Origin: Bacillota bacterium
GTDB lineage: Bacteria > Bacillota > Clostridia > Peptostreptococcales > Anaerovoracaceae
NCBI GenBank assembly: GCA_017436705.1
Contig: JAFSCP010000014.1
Location: 1 to 32,295, forward strand
Reading direction: 5' to 3'
Length of the DNA: 32,295 nucleotides
The position numbers and the translations under genes are program-made. Below, piece by piece: positions 32,163-32,295 of this stretch. Under the pieces are notes generated by a model. The model ran no database searches. It was not told where the DNA came from and worked only from the letters and a program-made list of their open reading frames with translations. Numbering within the stretch: position 1 is the stretch's first letter; every line of letters begins with the position of its first letter.

Positions 32163-32184
32163 GGACAAAAAGCGTTGATAAAAA
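32163..32184 (+). repeat. Repeat leader, copy 1
   Basis: This 22-nt block, starting GGACAAAAAGCG and ending GATAAAAA, is repeated exactly at 32251-32272. It leads directly into the hairpin at 32183. Confidence 0.85.
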
Positions 32185-32222
32185 CGGCTGTAATCGTTGA
32201 AATTTGAACGGTTACAGCCGTT
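32183..32222. repeat. Hairpin of repeat copy 1
   Basis: AACGGCTGTAATCGTT (32183-32198) pairs with AACGGTTACAGCCGTT (32207-32222): 16 positions with one U-G wobble, loop GAAATTTG. ATATCTTTTTT follows, so it could also end transcription. Confidence 0.8.
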
Positions 32223-32250
32223 ATATCTTTTTTGAAACAAGATACAGGGT

Positions 32251-32295
32251 GGACAAAAAGCGTTGATAAAAATGCCTGAAACCATTGAAATTTCA
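32251..32295 (+). repeat. Repeat copy 2, truncated by the window edge
   Basis: The 22-nt leader at 32251-32272 is identical to copy 1 (88-bp period). The following left stem arm has the same layout as copy 1 but differs at five positions, and the loop GAAATTT is kept. The right arm lies outside the window. No protein gene is seen from 32019 to 32295. Confidence 0.75.

Noticed and set aside
32163-32295. CRISPR array
   Set aside because: Only two units are seen, the spacing of 88 bp is too long, and the units include hairpins; no cas genes are near.

Overview
This window looks like a piece of chromosome from a low- to mid-GC anaerobic Firmicute of the Clostridia type. The evidence is strong GGAGG-type ribosome binding sites, arginine written mostly as AGA in the highly biased genes, a division/cell-wall (dcw) cluster opening with mraZ, MraZ boxes of the AAAGTGK kind known from Gram-positive relatives, a DivIB-type FtsQ, and PheS/PheT, MutS2 and ZapA of Firmicutes style. 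The DNPR motif in MurE points to meso-diaminopimelate peptidoglycan. The usual spore-former genes spoIIGA-sigE-sigG are not next to ftsZ, so I lean to a non-sporulating lineage; this is inference and I cannot name the species.

Layout. 1-1650: a possible partial minus-strand gene at the left edge, a small one-pass membrane protein with its own promoter and terminator, and a minus-strand 340-residue cysteine-rich protein of unknown function that diverges from the dcw operon. 1656-16735: the dcw operon, read left to right: mraZ, rsmH, an ftsL-like gene, a class B penicillin-binding protein with a PASTA domain, murE, murF, mraY, murD, ftsW, murG, murA, ftsQ and ftsZ, closed by a hairpin terminator. 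It starts at a promoter overlapped by three MraZ boxes spaced exactly 10 bp apart. murC, murB, ddl, ftsA and sepF are absent from this stretch. The most unusual feature is between murG and murA: a terminator-like hairpin whose 3' arm is the murA ribosome binding site, with the murA TTG start codon formed at the end of the U run.

16761-21078: a SpoU-family RNA methyltransferase followed by pheS and pheT. 21081-21667: a 188-nt imperfect palindrome, a tiny membrane gene, and a nest of alternating hairpins sharing the motif GCGGACAAA. 21668-23004: three small poorly known genes (YcxB-like membrane protein, acidic soluble protein, DUF3784 membrane protein). 23115-31539: zapA, mutS2, a DUF523 gene, argS, two radical SAM genes (the second a B12-binding type with a DUF4080-like tail) and a TPR protein, packed with very short gaps or overlaps.

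31552-32295: a strong tRNA promoter (TTGACA, 17 nt, TATAAT) with an A/T palindrome as a likely UP element, then tRNA-Asn, tRNA-Leu and initiator tRNA-fMet. The right edge has no credible protein gene but is dense in palindromes: a terminator with a competing larger fold, a hairpin built from tRNA T-arm sequence, and two copies of a repeat in which a fixed leader precedes a hairpin with a conserved loop and changed stem bases.

Together the genes supply lipid II (MurA, MurD-G, MraY), its polymerisation and crosslinking at the septum (FtsW, the PBP) and the divisome scaffold (FtsZ, FtsQ, FtsL, ZapA), alongside translation genes. The non-coding segments hold the most unexplained signal.
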